Source: Ketobacter sp964016105 (GTDB taxonomy: Bacteria > Pseudomonadota > Gammaproteobacteria > Pseudomonadales > Ketobacteraceae). Taken from it: 64,000 nucleotides of DNA. The number at the start of each line of letters is the position of its first letter. Positions within the stretch are counted from its first letter, which is position 1. A model generated the notes under the pieces. It saw only the letters and a program-made list of their open reading frames with translations, was not told where the DNA came from and did not search any database. Shown here in pieces: positions 27,305 through 35,142 of the stretch. The translations under genes and the position numbers were made by a program. The DNA is taken from contig CAXHEX010000002.1 of NCBI GenBank assembly GCA_964016105.1, forward strand, positions 248,001 to 312,000, read 5' to 3'.

Positions 27305-28874
27305 CACCAGCCCCCGTGGAAATCAGTCTAACTTGCCAGAAAGGGTTATACAGATTGGCACTCTCGCGCACGCCGTTCTCTAGACTGGAAAAGCCTATAT
27401 CATCGGCATCACAATCACCGGCACCAGCGTAGCAATCGGGACGCTGATAAAACACTTCAGCCTGAGCCACCGCATACACGGTATCAGTACAACTGGGATT
27501 CACATCCTCAAATCGACCCAAATTATTGTTCCAGCCCGATATGGCGTTACCATCATCGTCGTAACCAATACTGTCTGAACAGTTGTTCTGGGACAAAAAA
27601 GCCGTAATAAGTGCACTATCTTGCCCCTGATTGAGTACGGCGTAGCGCTCTATGCTACGATATTCTTTATTGTAGAGCCCACTGCAGGAATCCCCGTCCT
27701 CGGTTTGACCTGATGCATCACAGGCTCCAAGGTCGCTCAAGGCCTGCAACCCGATACCATCCACCACGGCGCGAGCATTATCCACGAAACTGTTGACGTC
27801 CCCAGTGACTGTTCCGGTTACCCCAGCCGCTGTGATTTGATCGTCTGCCACCCAGGTAATATGGCCATCCTGGAAAGCAAGGTCTGATTGTCCTCTGCGG
27901 TTAACACCCACCAAAAAAAGAGGCATGGTATAGTCCGTATTGCGTTCCTGGATCCAACTCCCACTGTCCAAATCAGTGTAAGTTCCCTGGATCAATTCCA
28001 TCATAACCGCACCGTCTTCGTCGGCCTCAACCACGCCACCCACACCATTTACCATGGCAATGCAGGCCTGGCTAAGATCATCCTGAGCCAGGGCACCGGC
28101 CTGGGAAGGCTGGGCGAACAAAATCATTTGGCAAACTTGCTGATCGTAGGTATCAGCAGAACCCGCCGCACTCTGTATGGACGCATCCGGGTCATTAATA
28201 AAGGCAGCAATAGTGGCGGGATGATTCACCGAAATGGGGGCCGTAGGCCTGGCCACGTAGGTATCTGCCACCGCTTTCATTGTGGCCCCCACTACGCTCA
28301 GACCTGTACCAGGGTCTTGAGCTATCAAATCCAGGTAAGCCAATTGCTGATAATTGGAAAACTTAGCTGTATTGGCGTTGTACATTAAGTTGAGGAGACT
28401 GGTCACCACCTTAGAGCTATCAGCTGCCACATCAAAGATTGCCGTAATCGCTCCCGCCAAATCAATATTTACACCCGGCAGTAAGTTAAGTATCCAAATA
28501 ATAAAATTCAATATGATAGAAATGGGACTATTTGAATTCAGAAGACTGTCCACGCCAGTCTGGGCCCAGTCTTGCAGCACATCCATTTCGGCCTGGATAC
28601 TGAATGAATGGCCTATGGCTACCTCATTGGCAATCATGGCCCGATTGGTGTACGCCATATAATTCAAATGACGGGCAACCACCTGGCCACCGGAATAAGC
28701 GGCAGCGTCAGCGGCATTAACCAGATTGATCTTCTCATTGACCGCGCGACCAGAATTCAGCACCATAAAAATGACGATTATAGCGACCGCAAGCAAACCG
28801 ATGCCAATAGGAAGCACCTGGCCAGAAGAGTGGAATTGTGTTGGCCCTTTCAAGGGCTTCTTATAAATCTGCAT
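27294..28874 (-). CDS. TadG-like Flp pilus assembly protein
   Basis: The 526-residue protein has a cytoplasmic start, one membrane helix (SGQVLPIGIGLLAVAIIVIF, residues 17-36) and the TadG hallmark NLVNAADAAAYSGG near residue 52. A large exported domain of about 450 residues has several cysteines in its second half. TadG proteins anchor or terminate Flp fibres at the inner membrane. It is the first gene after the flp hairpin at 28932-28962. Confidence 0.75.
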   Translation of the reverse strand: MQIYKKPLKGPTQFHSSGQVLPIGIGLLAVAIIVIFMVLNSGRAVNEKINLVNAADAAAYSGGQVVARHLNYMAYTNRAMIANEVAIGHSFSIQAEMDVLQDWAQTGVDSLLNSNSPISIILNFIIWILNLLPGVNIDLAGAITAIFDVAADSSKVVTSLLNLMYNANTAKFSNYQQLAYLDLIAQDPGTGLSVVGATMKAVADTYVARPTAPISVNHPATIAAFINDPDASIQSAAGSADTYDQQVCQMILFAQPSQAGALAQDDLSQACIAMVNGVGGVVEADEDGAVMMELIQGTYTDLDSGSWIQERNTDYTMPLFLVGVNRRGQSDLAFQDGHITWVADDQITAAGVTGTVTGDVNSFVDNARAVVDGIGLQALSDLGACDASGQTEDGDSCSGLYNKEYRSIERYAVLNQGQDSALITAFLSQNNCSDSIGYDDDGNAISGWNNNLGRFEDVNPSCTDTVYAVAQAEVFYQRPDCYAGAGDCDADDIGFSSLENGVRESANLYNPFWQVRLISTGAGDGQ

Positions 28875-28931
28875 AGGTCTTTAGACAGCCTGTAAGAGAC
28901 AACCCTGCCAAACTAACCTGTTTATTTTGTT

Positions 28932-28962
28932 GAAGCTGATTGCATTTACGCCAATCAGCTTC
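28932..28962 (-). other. Hairpin between flp and the rest of the tad operon
   Basis: A perfect 11-bp stem (GAAGCTGATTG with its complement) and 9-base loop lie 42 bp after the flp stop. No U-tract follows. Such hairpins often protect abundant pilin mRNA and let only part of the transcripts continue, which would give high pilin and low assembly-protein levels. Confidence 0.6.
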
Positions 28963-29004
28963 TGATTCTTGAATAGTAACAACTAAGCTAACGCTAAGCG
29001 ACTA

Positions 29005-29286
29005 TTAAAGCTGATCGTTGTTATCAACGTAGTCACCCAGGCCAGCGGTTGAGAGGTCGTTTGATTGATCAGCGTCTGCCTGAGCGTCAGCTTGAATAGC
29101 GGCGGTATTGCCGCCCCCTGCCATTTCCTGAGCAAAGGCAGCCATTGAACTGCGGATAGAGCCGCCCATAAAGCCCATGGCCGCGATACCAGCAACCGCG
29201 AGCAGACCAACAATAACCAGGTACTCAGACATACCTTGGCCGGTGATTTTTTTCATAGTGAATTTGCGAGATTGATTAGCTTTCAC
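29005..29286 (-). CDS. flp: Flp major pilin prepilin
   Basis: The GTG at 29286 is favoured because AGGGG lies 8 bp upstream; an ATG at 29256 is the alternative and a much longer frame from 29451 is not credible. The GTG form is 93 residues. The leader is short and basic and is followed by TGQGMSEYLVIVGLLAVAG; cleavage after the first Gly puts Glu-Tyr at +5/+6, the Flp rule. The mature pilin is about 77 residues, with an Ala/Gly-rich middle and an acidic tail. It is processed by a TadV-type peptidase, which is not in this window. It is first in the tad operon. Confidence 0.85.
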   Translation of the reverse strand: MKANQSRKFTMKKITGQGMSEYLVIVGLLAVAGIAAMGFMGGSIRSSMAAFAQEMAGGGNTAAIQADAQADADQSNDLSTAGLGDYVDNNDQL

Positions 29287-29326
29287 AGGAGATACCCCTT
29301 TATAGTTTTTTTGAGTCTTGGCCACG

Positions 29327-29335
29327 ATCATACCA
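29327..29335 (-). promoter_or_regulatory. Possible extended -10 promoter of flp
   Basis: On the minus strand TGGTATGAT forms an extended -10 element about 40 bp before the GTG start of flp. No clear -35 is seen, as is usual for extended -10 promoters. It lies in the 381-bp space (29287-29667) between flp and the kinase gene, which holds no other gene. Confidence 0.35.
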
Positions 29336-29566
29336 CAGTAATTGCGGCAATTAATGGCAACGAGATCACTATTCCGCCCCTTAGGAAAAAGTACAGGGGG
29401 TATACGAATCTCGAGTACGGATATATTCCGCGCTGGTCGTTTCTGAGTCAACTGGGCGCTTACAAATGATAACTAAATTCCGACGAATGAGCGGTCAATT
29501 TGTTTAAGCGGCAACTGCCCCCCTAAAACTGATGAAATTATGCGTGATTTTAGGTTTTTGGGTCCA

Positions 29567-29594
29567 TTGCGTCTATGCTTATAGGGTGTACAAT
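29567..29594 (+). promoter_or_regulatory. Possible sigma-70 promoter of the kinase gene
   Basis: TTGCGT (29567-29572), a 16-bp spacer and TACAAT (29589-29594) lie about 70 bp before the kinase start. Matches are 4/6 and 5/6. It points away from flp, so kinase and pilus operon would be divergently transcribed from the shared region. Confidence 0.4.
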
Positions 29595-29667
29595 GGCGTT
29601 TTTGGCCAAAGGCTAACAAAAACAACTTTGTCTTTCGTATGGATTGTATCAAGGGCTTTTCAACTGT

Positions 29668-30621
29668 ATGGATCTATCCTGGCTAAAGCCGTGGCGCGGC
29701 AAAAAGCAGCCCGCTAGCAAGCAAAAAGTAGCCCCAGCTCCGCAAAGCACCCAAAAAAACAATGCCCCGGCAGCGAGACCAAACCTCACACAGCGTGCAT
29801 TTGAGGTGCAATTGAACATTGGTCGCTATCGAATGGAGCCCTTCACCGAGGGTGGCATATGTGTGGTTATGAAAGGCATTCCCCTGGAACAGGGCAAGCC
29901 AAAACTGGCAGTAAAACTGGTGCGAGAGCAGTGGCTAAACCATCAGGCAGTGCGTCGTCAATTCACAACCGAAAGCCAGATTGTGCGGGAACTCCACCAT
30001 ACACACCTTCCCAAGTATCAGTCACGGGGCCTAATCGATAACAAAGCCTATTATGCCTATGAATTCATCGAAGGGTTTCAGCTCATCAATTTATCCCAGG
30101 AACAACAGCGATTCCCACCCGCACTGGTTAAAGAGCTGGCCAAAGACATTGTGGGTCAACTACTGGAACAGCTGCACTACTTGCACAGCAGCCTTAAGCC
30201 GGTGGTACACGGCGACATCAGCTCCGAAAATATACTGATTGATTCCAAACAAAAGATTTACCTGGTGGACTTCGGCTGCTCTCATTTCCAAAAACAAGCT
30301 AACAGGGAAGCTTTTCAGTGGCTGGCCAAGCCTTCTTTTATTTCTCCGGAACAAGCCCGCGGCGACCGCTGGGATCACCGTAGTGACCTTTACCAGGCTG
30401 GAATACTACTTTACGAATTACTGAAAAGCCGTCGCTGGAATGAAGGCCGAACCAAGCGGGAAAAAGTACTATTTGCCGCCTCCAATTCCCGCAGGCCAGA
30501 TGATTTCTTGACAGATGTGACCGATGAAAAAACGTCAGCGTTTGTGGCTAAACTGCTGGACCCCAACCCAGATAACCGATTCCAGTCCGCTAAACAAGCT
30601 CTACAAGATTTGAGAAACTAA
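29668..30621 (+). CDS. Ser/Thr protein kinase, cytoplasmic, divergent
   Basis: ATG 29668 (AAGGG about 12 bp upstream) is preferred to the TTG at 29644; the protein is about 317 residues. A basic/Pro-Ala-rich N-terminus precedes a kinase domain (about residues 45-315). The VAIK-type lysine is in LAVKLVREQ, the helix-C Glu in TESQIVREL, the catalytic loop reads VHGDISSENILI instead of the usual HRDLKPEN, the magnesium loop is VDFGCS, and the APE-type motif is ISPEQARGD. Catalytic Asp, Asn and Lys are present, so activity is likely. The glycine loop (FTEGGICVVMKG) is degenerate. There is no membrane helix. Its place beside flp, with FHA-TadA and a PP2C in the locus, suggests a pilus-control kinase. 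Confidence 0.88.
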   Translation: MDLSWLKPWRGKKQPASKQKVAPAPQSTQKNNAPAARPNLTQRAFEVQLNIGRYRMEPFTEGGICVVMKGIPLEQGKPKLAVKLVREQWLNHQAVRRQFTTESQIVRELHHTHLPKYQSRGLIDNKAYYAYEFIEGFQLINLSQEQQRFPPALVKELAKDIVGQLLEQLHYLHSSLKPVVHGDISSENILIDSKQKIYLVDFGCSHFQKQANREAFQWLAKPSFISPEQARGDRWDHRSDLYQAGILLYELLKSRRWNEGRTKREKVLFAASNSRRPDDFLTDVTDEKTSAFVAKLLDPNPDNRFQSAKQALQDLRN

Positions 30622-30634
30622 AACACCACCCGCG

Positions 30635-31744
30635 TCATTCCACTCTCGCTCCGCGATCAAATCGGCATGAAGTTTCAACCCCTGCAGTGGTGCACACGCC
30701 CCTTCCATGCAACGCGTTCTGCTGAAAGCCACCCACAAATTTACCACCATCAGGCCAGGTAAATACACCTCTGCCTTCGCGCATACCTGCCACGAATTCA
30801 CCACTGTATTTTTCTCCCGTGGGCCATTTAAGAGTACCCTTGCCGGTTCGCTTGCCTTTCTCAAAGTCACCTTTATAGGTTCTACCGTCAGCAAAGGTCA
30901 GCGTTCCTTCGCCATCCATAACGCCAGCGGCAAACCCACCTTCATAGCGATTACCACCGGGCCAACTCTTTTTGCCTTTACCGTGGGGTAAGCCGTTTTT
31001 GAAGGTACCGCTATACATTTCCCCAGATGGCAACTGCAATTTCCCCTCACCGGTCACCTTGCCCTGCTCAAAAATACCCTCATACAAAGAACCGTCAGCC
31101 AGTGTTCGTGCACCCTTGCCATGGGGTTGGCCGTCTTTAAACTCACCCTGGTAAATTTCTCCGTCAGGGTACAACATTTTTCCGTAGCCGGTTCTCTGCT
31201 CCTGCTCGAATGAACCGGTGTAACGGCGACCATCGGGCCAACTGTAGGTCCCCTCGCCATGCTTCAATCCGTTCTCAAATTGCCCTTGGTAACTTCGGCC
31301 ATCGGTCCACTTATAAGTGCCAGTGCCATGCATAACACCCGCGTCAAACTGCCCCGTGTAGCGACTACCGCTTGGCCAAACATATTCTCCACTACCGTGG
31401 AATTCGCCGTTGCGCCATTCACCGGTATAAACGTGACCTCGATGATCATTAAAGCTGCCCCGACCCCACATAAGATCGTTTTTCCACTCTCCGATATACC
31501 GATCACCGTTGGGCCAGGCATAGGTTCCCTGCCCCTGTTTCACTCCGTCCACCAGATCTCCGCTATAGCGGCTGCCATCTTCAAGTTCGTGGGCCGGTGC
31601 AGCAGGCGCGGTAACAGCCTGCTTTGCAGAAGAGTCATTGGCCTTTTGCAGCGCCAATCCATTGTTGTCATCGGAACAGGCCACTAAGGTAACTACCGAT
31701 GAGATCATCCCAATTTGTAATAGTCGAAAAGGGACATTTAGCAC
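30635..31744 (-). CDS. MORN-repeat lipoprotein
   Basis: The 369-residue protein has a signal peptide with lipobox LVAC (Cys23) and then thirteen tandem 23-residue MORN repeats (about residues 58-355), of the form Y-x-G-E-F-x-N-G-x-x-H-G-x-G-T-x-x-W-P-D-G. MORN repeats form elongated beta-hairpin stacks that bind lipids or act as scaffolds; bacterial members are poorly understood. Export as a lipoprotein suggests a periplasmic or outer-membrane scaffold. The gene starts 56 bp after the RND pump gene in the same direction with no terminator between, so it may be co-transcribed. It converges on the kinase gene with a 13-bp gap. Confidence 0.88.
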   Translation of the reverse strand: MLNVPFRLLQIGMISSVVTLVACSDDNNGLALQKANDSSAKQAVTAPAAPAHELEDGSRYSGDLVDGVKQGQGTYAWPNGDRYIGEWKNDLMWGRGSFNDHRGHVYTGEWRNGEFHGSGEYVWPSGSRYTGQFDAGVMHGTGTYKWTDGRSYQGQFENGLKHGEGTYSWPDGRRYTGSFEQEQRTGYGKMLYPDGEIYQGEFKDGQPHGKGARTLADGSLYEGIFEQGKVTGEGKLQLPSGEMYSGTFKNGLPHGKGKKSWPGGNRYEGGFAAGVMDGEGTLTFADGRTYKGDFEKGKRTGKGTLKWPTGEKYSGEFVAGMREGRGVFTWPDGGKFVGGFQQNALHGRGVCTTAGVETSCRFDRGARVE

Positions 31745-31800
31745 GGATTTCTCCCACAGATCACTTCTAATATTTGTTTACGCAACGGTTTTTACTCCTG

Positions 31801-34800
31801 TTAGGTTGACGCCCGACCGCTGGTCTTAAACTCTTCATGACCATCGTCCCAACCCGCTTCCCAACTGGCCGTGAGCACTTCAAGTTCAAACGGCGATACT
31901 CTGGGCACGTCACCTTTCAATCCCTCTTTGTGGCCAAGATCATAGGCCTCGTCCAAGCCAACATGCCATTGTAATTTCTCGGAATCGTCTTCGGTTGTTT
32001 GATCAAAACCCTTATCAACCGAAGCTGCGATAGAGCTACCTTCACCACCCTTGCCGGTGAAAAATGCTCCTGTGGCTTTAATACTATAGCGCACGTCATC
32101 CAAAATATAATAAGTGGCAGGCACCAGCACCAGACTAACCAGGGTGGCAAATAAGACCCCGAAGGCAATGGAGACTGCCATGGGGATAAGAAATTGGGCT
32201 TGTAAGCTGGTTTCCATCATAAGCGGCACCAACCCGCCAAAGGTGGTAAACGAGGTAAGCATGATTGGCCGAAAGCGTGCAACTCCAGCGGCACGAATGG
32301 ATTCTTGTAAGCCAACCCCTTTTTCCAGATTTCGATTCATGAAATCCACCAAAACCAAATTATCGTTCACCACGATACCACTCACTGCAATCATCCCCAC
32401 CAAGGACCATAGCGTGACCTCCATGCCCGCCACCAGGTGCCCCACCAGCGCCCCTATAACACCAAATGGAATGGCAAACATCACCATTAGGGGTTGGGTA
32501 TAGGAACGGAATAACGTAGCCATCATCACGTACATGCCCAACAGGGCAATCCAGTAGGCTTTCGCTAAATAACTCTTAAACTCATCCTTCTCCTTTTGGG
32601 ATCCCGCCACGGCCCAGCTCATTCCTGGAAAGTTTTCGGGAATCACATCTAGATAATCTTTGGTGATGGCCCCCATCACTTGAGGAACGCTGGTGAGATT
32701 GTCGTCTACACGGGCCACTACCCGGATTACCCGACGACGATTGTGACGATTAATTTGAGCAGCTCCTTCGCCATATTCAATATCAGCTACCGTTAACAAG
32801 GGCACTGCAGATCCATCTCGTAATCGAATGGACATATTCTCCAAATACCAAAGTGAGCTGCGCTCCTCCAACGGGTAACGAACCACCACCTTGATATCTT
32901 GTTCTCCCCGCTGAATATTTTGGACATCGGCTCCGTGATAAGCTTGACGCACCTGTAAGGCAACATCATCCAGACTCAAACCCAAATTGCGAGCAACCGG
33001 CTTCAATTCGATCTGCAGTTCCTGCTTGCCCTTTTGAAAAGAATCGCTAATGGCGTACAGGCCCTTAATTTCAGACAATTCGCGCTTTAGACCATCGGCA
33101 GCCGACTTCAAATCTGTTAGGCTGCTTGAAGCCAATTCGATATCAATATAGGAGCCTGGCTGATTCAAGGTGGCTTTAAATTCCATTTCCACCACATCCT
33201 GCAAATCACCCACTCTCTGTTGCCATTCGCTAACAATTCGCTCCCCGGAAAGCGTTCGATCACCGGTGGGAGCCAGCTCTATAACCAAACGTCCGGAACT
33301 GTCATCGGTGTAGCTGGTGAAAACATTAAGCACCTGATCTTTACCGGTTTCCTGCTTCAAATCACGCTGTAATTCCAGCGCAGCCCTCTCTATGGACTTG
33401 ATACCATCCCTTACCACCTGGGGCGCTGCGTTTTGGGCAAAACTTACGCTGGCACTGGCGGTGTCCGCTTCGATGGTTGAGAAAAACACCACTTTTAGCC
33501 AGCCTGACGCCATTAGGGAGCCGGCTATAACCAACATGCCCACGAAGCCAAATAGTGTGGTGTAACGCCAGCGCAAACACAGCTCCAGGAACGGGCTATA
33601 AACGTTTTTTACAAACTTCTCCATGCCGGTGGAGAAAACCCGTTGCACCGGGCCAATAACCGGAATCCGATCAAACTCATCGGAAGAAATACCGGACACA
33701 TGGGATGGCAAAACCAACAAAGACTCAATTAACGAAAAAATCAGGGTACAAATTACCACAATAGGAATCACCTTCATCAGCTTGCCTTCTGGCCCCGGCA
33801 GCATGATCAAGGGAGAAAAAGCGATGATGGTGGTAAGCACGGAGAAAATGACCGGTTTTTGCACCTCTTGTGCACCGAGGATGGCGCCCCTTACACCCGT
33901 TATTCCTTCTCTGTGTTTACTGAAAACGTTTTCGCCCACTATGATGGCATCGTCTACCACTATCCCCAACACCAGTATGAATGCGAACAGAGAAATCATA
34001 TTCAATGAGCCACCCAAATGGGGCAGCAACATAAAGGCTCCCATGAACGAAATGGGAATACCAATTGTGACCCAAAAGGATAACTTCGCTCTCAGAAAAA
34101 CCAGCAGGATGATGAACACCAAGGCCAATCCACTGAAGGCATTTTCGCTGAGCAAATCCATTCGGCTTTTAAAATAGATTGAGGAATCCTGCCAAACATC
34201 CACCTCAATCCCATCAGGGATATAAGACATGGGGCGCTCAACGTATTCATGTAATTCCTTTGAGACATCCAAAATACTTTGGTCACCCACACGGTATACC
34301 GCCAGGGCAACCGCTGGTTTACCGTTGAATTCAGAGATGGAAACACCCTCTTTAAATCCATCGATTACTCGGGCCACATCCCCCAGCAAAACCTGCGCAC
34401 CATCGGGCAAAGCACGAACCACGATTTCCTCGAAATCCTCACCCCAATAGACTTGACCTTTGGCTTTAACCGAAACGCTGCCTTGGGCGGTTTTCACCAC
34501 TCCAGTGGGCAAATCCACTGAACTTTGTCGTACCGCGTTGGCCACTTCAATAAAGCTCATACCGTAACGCTGTAGCGATGCTTCAGATACTTCTATGGCG
34601 ATTTCATAGGGCCGGCTGGCAGCCAGCTCAACTTGTGTAATATTGGGTTTGGTGGTGATGTCCTGTTTTATCTGGGCGGCGATATTCTTTAGGCTTCTCT
34701 CATCAGCATCACCGGACACCAGTACGTAGGCCACCATATTACGCACGGAAATCTCTCGTATTAACGGCCGCTCCACGTCAGCTGGGAAGGTACCAATCCC

Positions 34801-35142
34801 GTCAACTCGGGCTTTCACTTCATTCAGTAGATATTTACTGTCGACGCCATAAGCCACTTCAAGAGAAATCAGCCCCAAGTGTTCTGTAGCCTTGGATGAG
34901 AGCGACTTGATGCCGTCTAAGTCATATATGGCAGACTCAATACGATTGAGAACGGACTTCTCCACGTCTTCAGGGGACGCCCCGGGATAAGGCACCGAAA
35001 TAGTGATTAGATCCAGGGATATGTTGGGGAGTATTTCCTTGCGGGTGTCCTGCAGACTGATAATGCCGGCCACTACCACAAACAACATCAGCAGGTTAGC
35101 TGCAACCTTGTTCTCTGCAAACCACGCGATTATAGAATTCAT
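31801..35142 (-). CDS. RND-family efflux transporter with RMF-like C-terminal tail
   Basis: The 1113-residue inner-membrane pump has the AcrB/HAE1 layout. An N-terminal helix is followed by DTRKEILPNISLDLI, a large periplasmic porter domain, a central helix block with the proton-relay region LVLGIVVDDAIIVGEN (Asp-Asp near residue 393), a second porter domain, and a final helix block with SGIVVNDNLVLVDFMN near residue 915. After the last helix a hydrophilic tail of about 80 residues ends in a segment (1066-1101) that matches ribosome modulation factor in spacing of G, P, W and GW residues. The adaptor gene upstream overlaps by 4 bp. The substrate is unknown; the NRPS product is one possibility because the NRPS cluster is next door. 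Confidence 0.93.
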   Translation of the reverse strand: MNSIIAWFAENKVAANLLMLFVVVAGIISLQDTRKEILPNISLDLITISVPYPGASPEDVEKSVLNRIESAIYDLDGIKSLSSKATEHLGLISLEVAYGVDSKYLLNEVKARVDGIGTFPADVERPLIREISVRNMVAYVLVSGDADERSLKNIAAQIKQDITTKPNITQVELAASRPYEIAIEVSEASLQRYGMSFIEVANAVRQSSVDLPTGVVKTAQGSVSVKAKGQVYWGEDFEEIVVRALPDGAQVLLGDVARVIDGFKEGVSISEFNGKPAVALAVYRVGDQSILDVSKELHEYVERPMSYIPDGIEVDVWQDSSIYFKSRMDLLSENAFSGLALVFIILLVFLRAKLSFWVTIGIPISFMGAFMLLPHLGGSLNMISLFAFILVLGIVVDDAIIVGENVFSKHREGITGVRGAILGAQEVQKPVIFSVLTTIIAFSPLIMLPGPEGKLMKVIPIVVICTLIFSLIESLLVLPSHVSGISSDEFDRIPVIGPVQRVFSTGMEKFVKNVYSPFLELCLRWRYTTLFGFVGMLVIAGSLMASGWLKVVFFSTIEADTASASVSFAQNAAPQVVRDGIKSIERAALELQRDLKQETGKDQVLNVFTSYTDDSSGRLVIELAPTGDRTLSGERIVSEWQQRVGDLQDVVEMEFKATLNQPGSYIDIELASSSLTDLKSAADGLKRELSEIKGLYAISDSFQKGKQELQIELKPVARNLGLSLDDVALQVRQAYHGADVQNIQRGEQDIKVVVRYPLEERSSLWYLENMSIRLRDGSAVPLLTVADIEYGEGAAQINRHNRRRVIRVVARVDDNLTSVPQVMGAITKDYLDVIPENFPGMSWAVAGSQKEKDEFKSYLAKAYWIALLGMYVMMATLFRSYTQPLMVMFAIPFGVIGALVGHLVAGMEVTLWSLVGMIAVSGIVVNDNLVLVDFMNRNLEKGVGLQESIRAAGVARFRPIMLTSFTTFGGLVPLMMETSLQAQFLIPMAVSIAFGVLFATLVSLVLVPATYYILDDVRYSIKATGAFFTGKGGEGSSIAASVDKGFDQTTEDDSEKLQWHVGLDEAYDLGHKEGLKGDVPRVSPFELEVLTASWEAGWDDGHEEFKTSGRAST

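Noticed and set aside
15983..30621. Type VI secretion locus, suggested by kinase, FHA and PP2C genes
   Set aside because: No Tss genes are present; the motor, platform, secretin and pilins are those of a Tad/Flp pilus.
33623..34177. 184-residue plus-strand frame inside the RND pump gene
   Set aside because: It is antisense to conserved membrane helices and lacks any domain signal.
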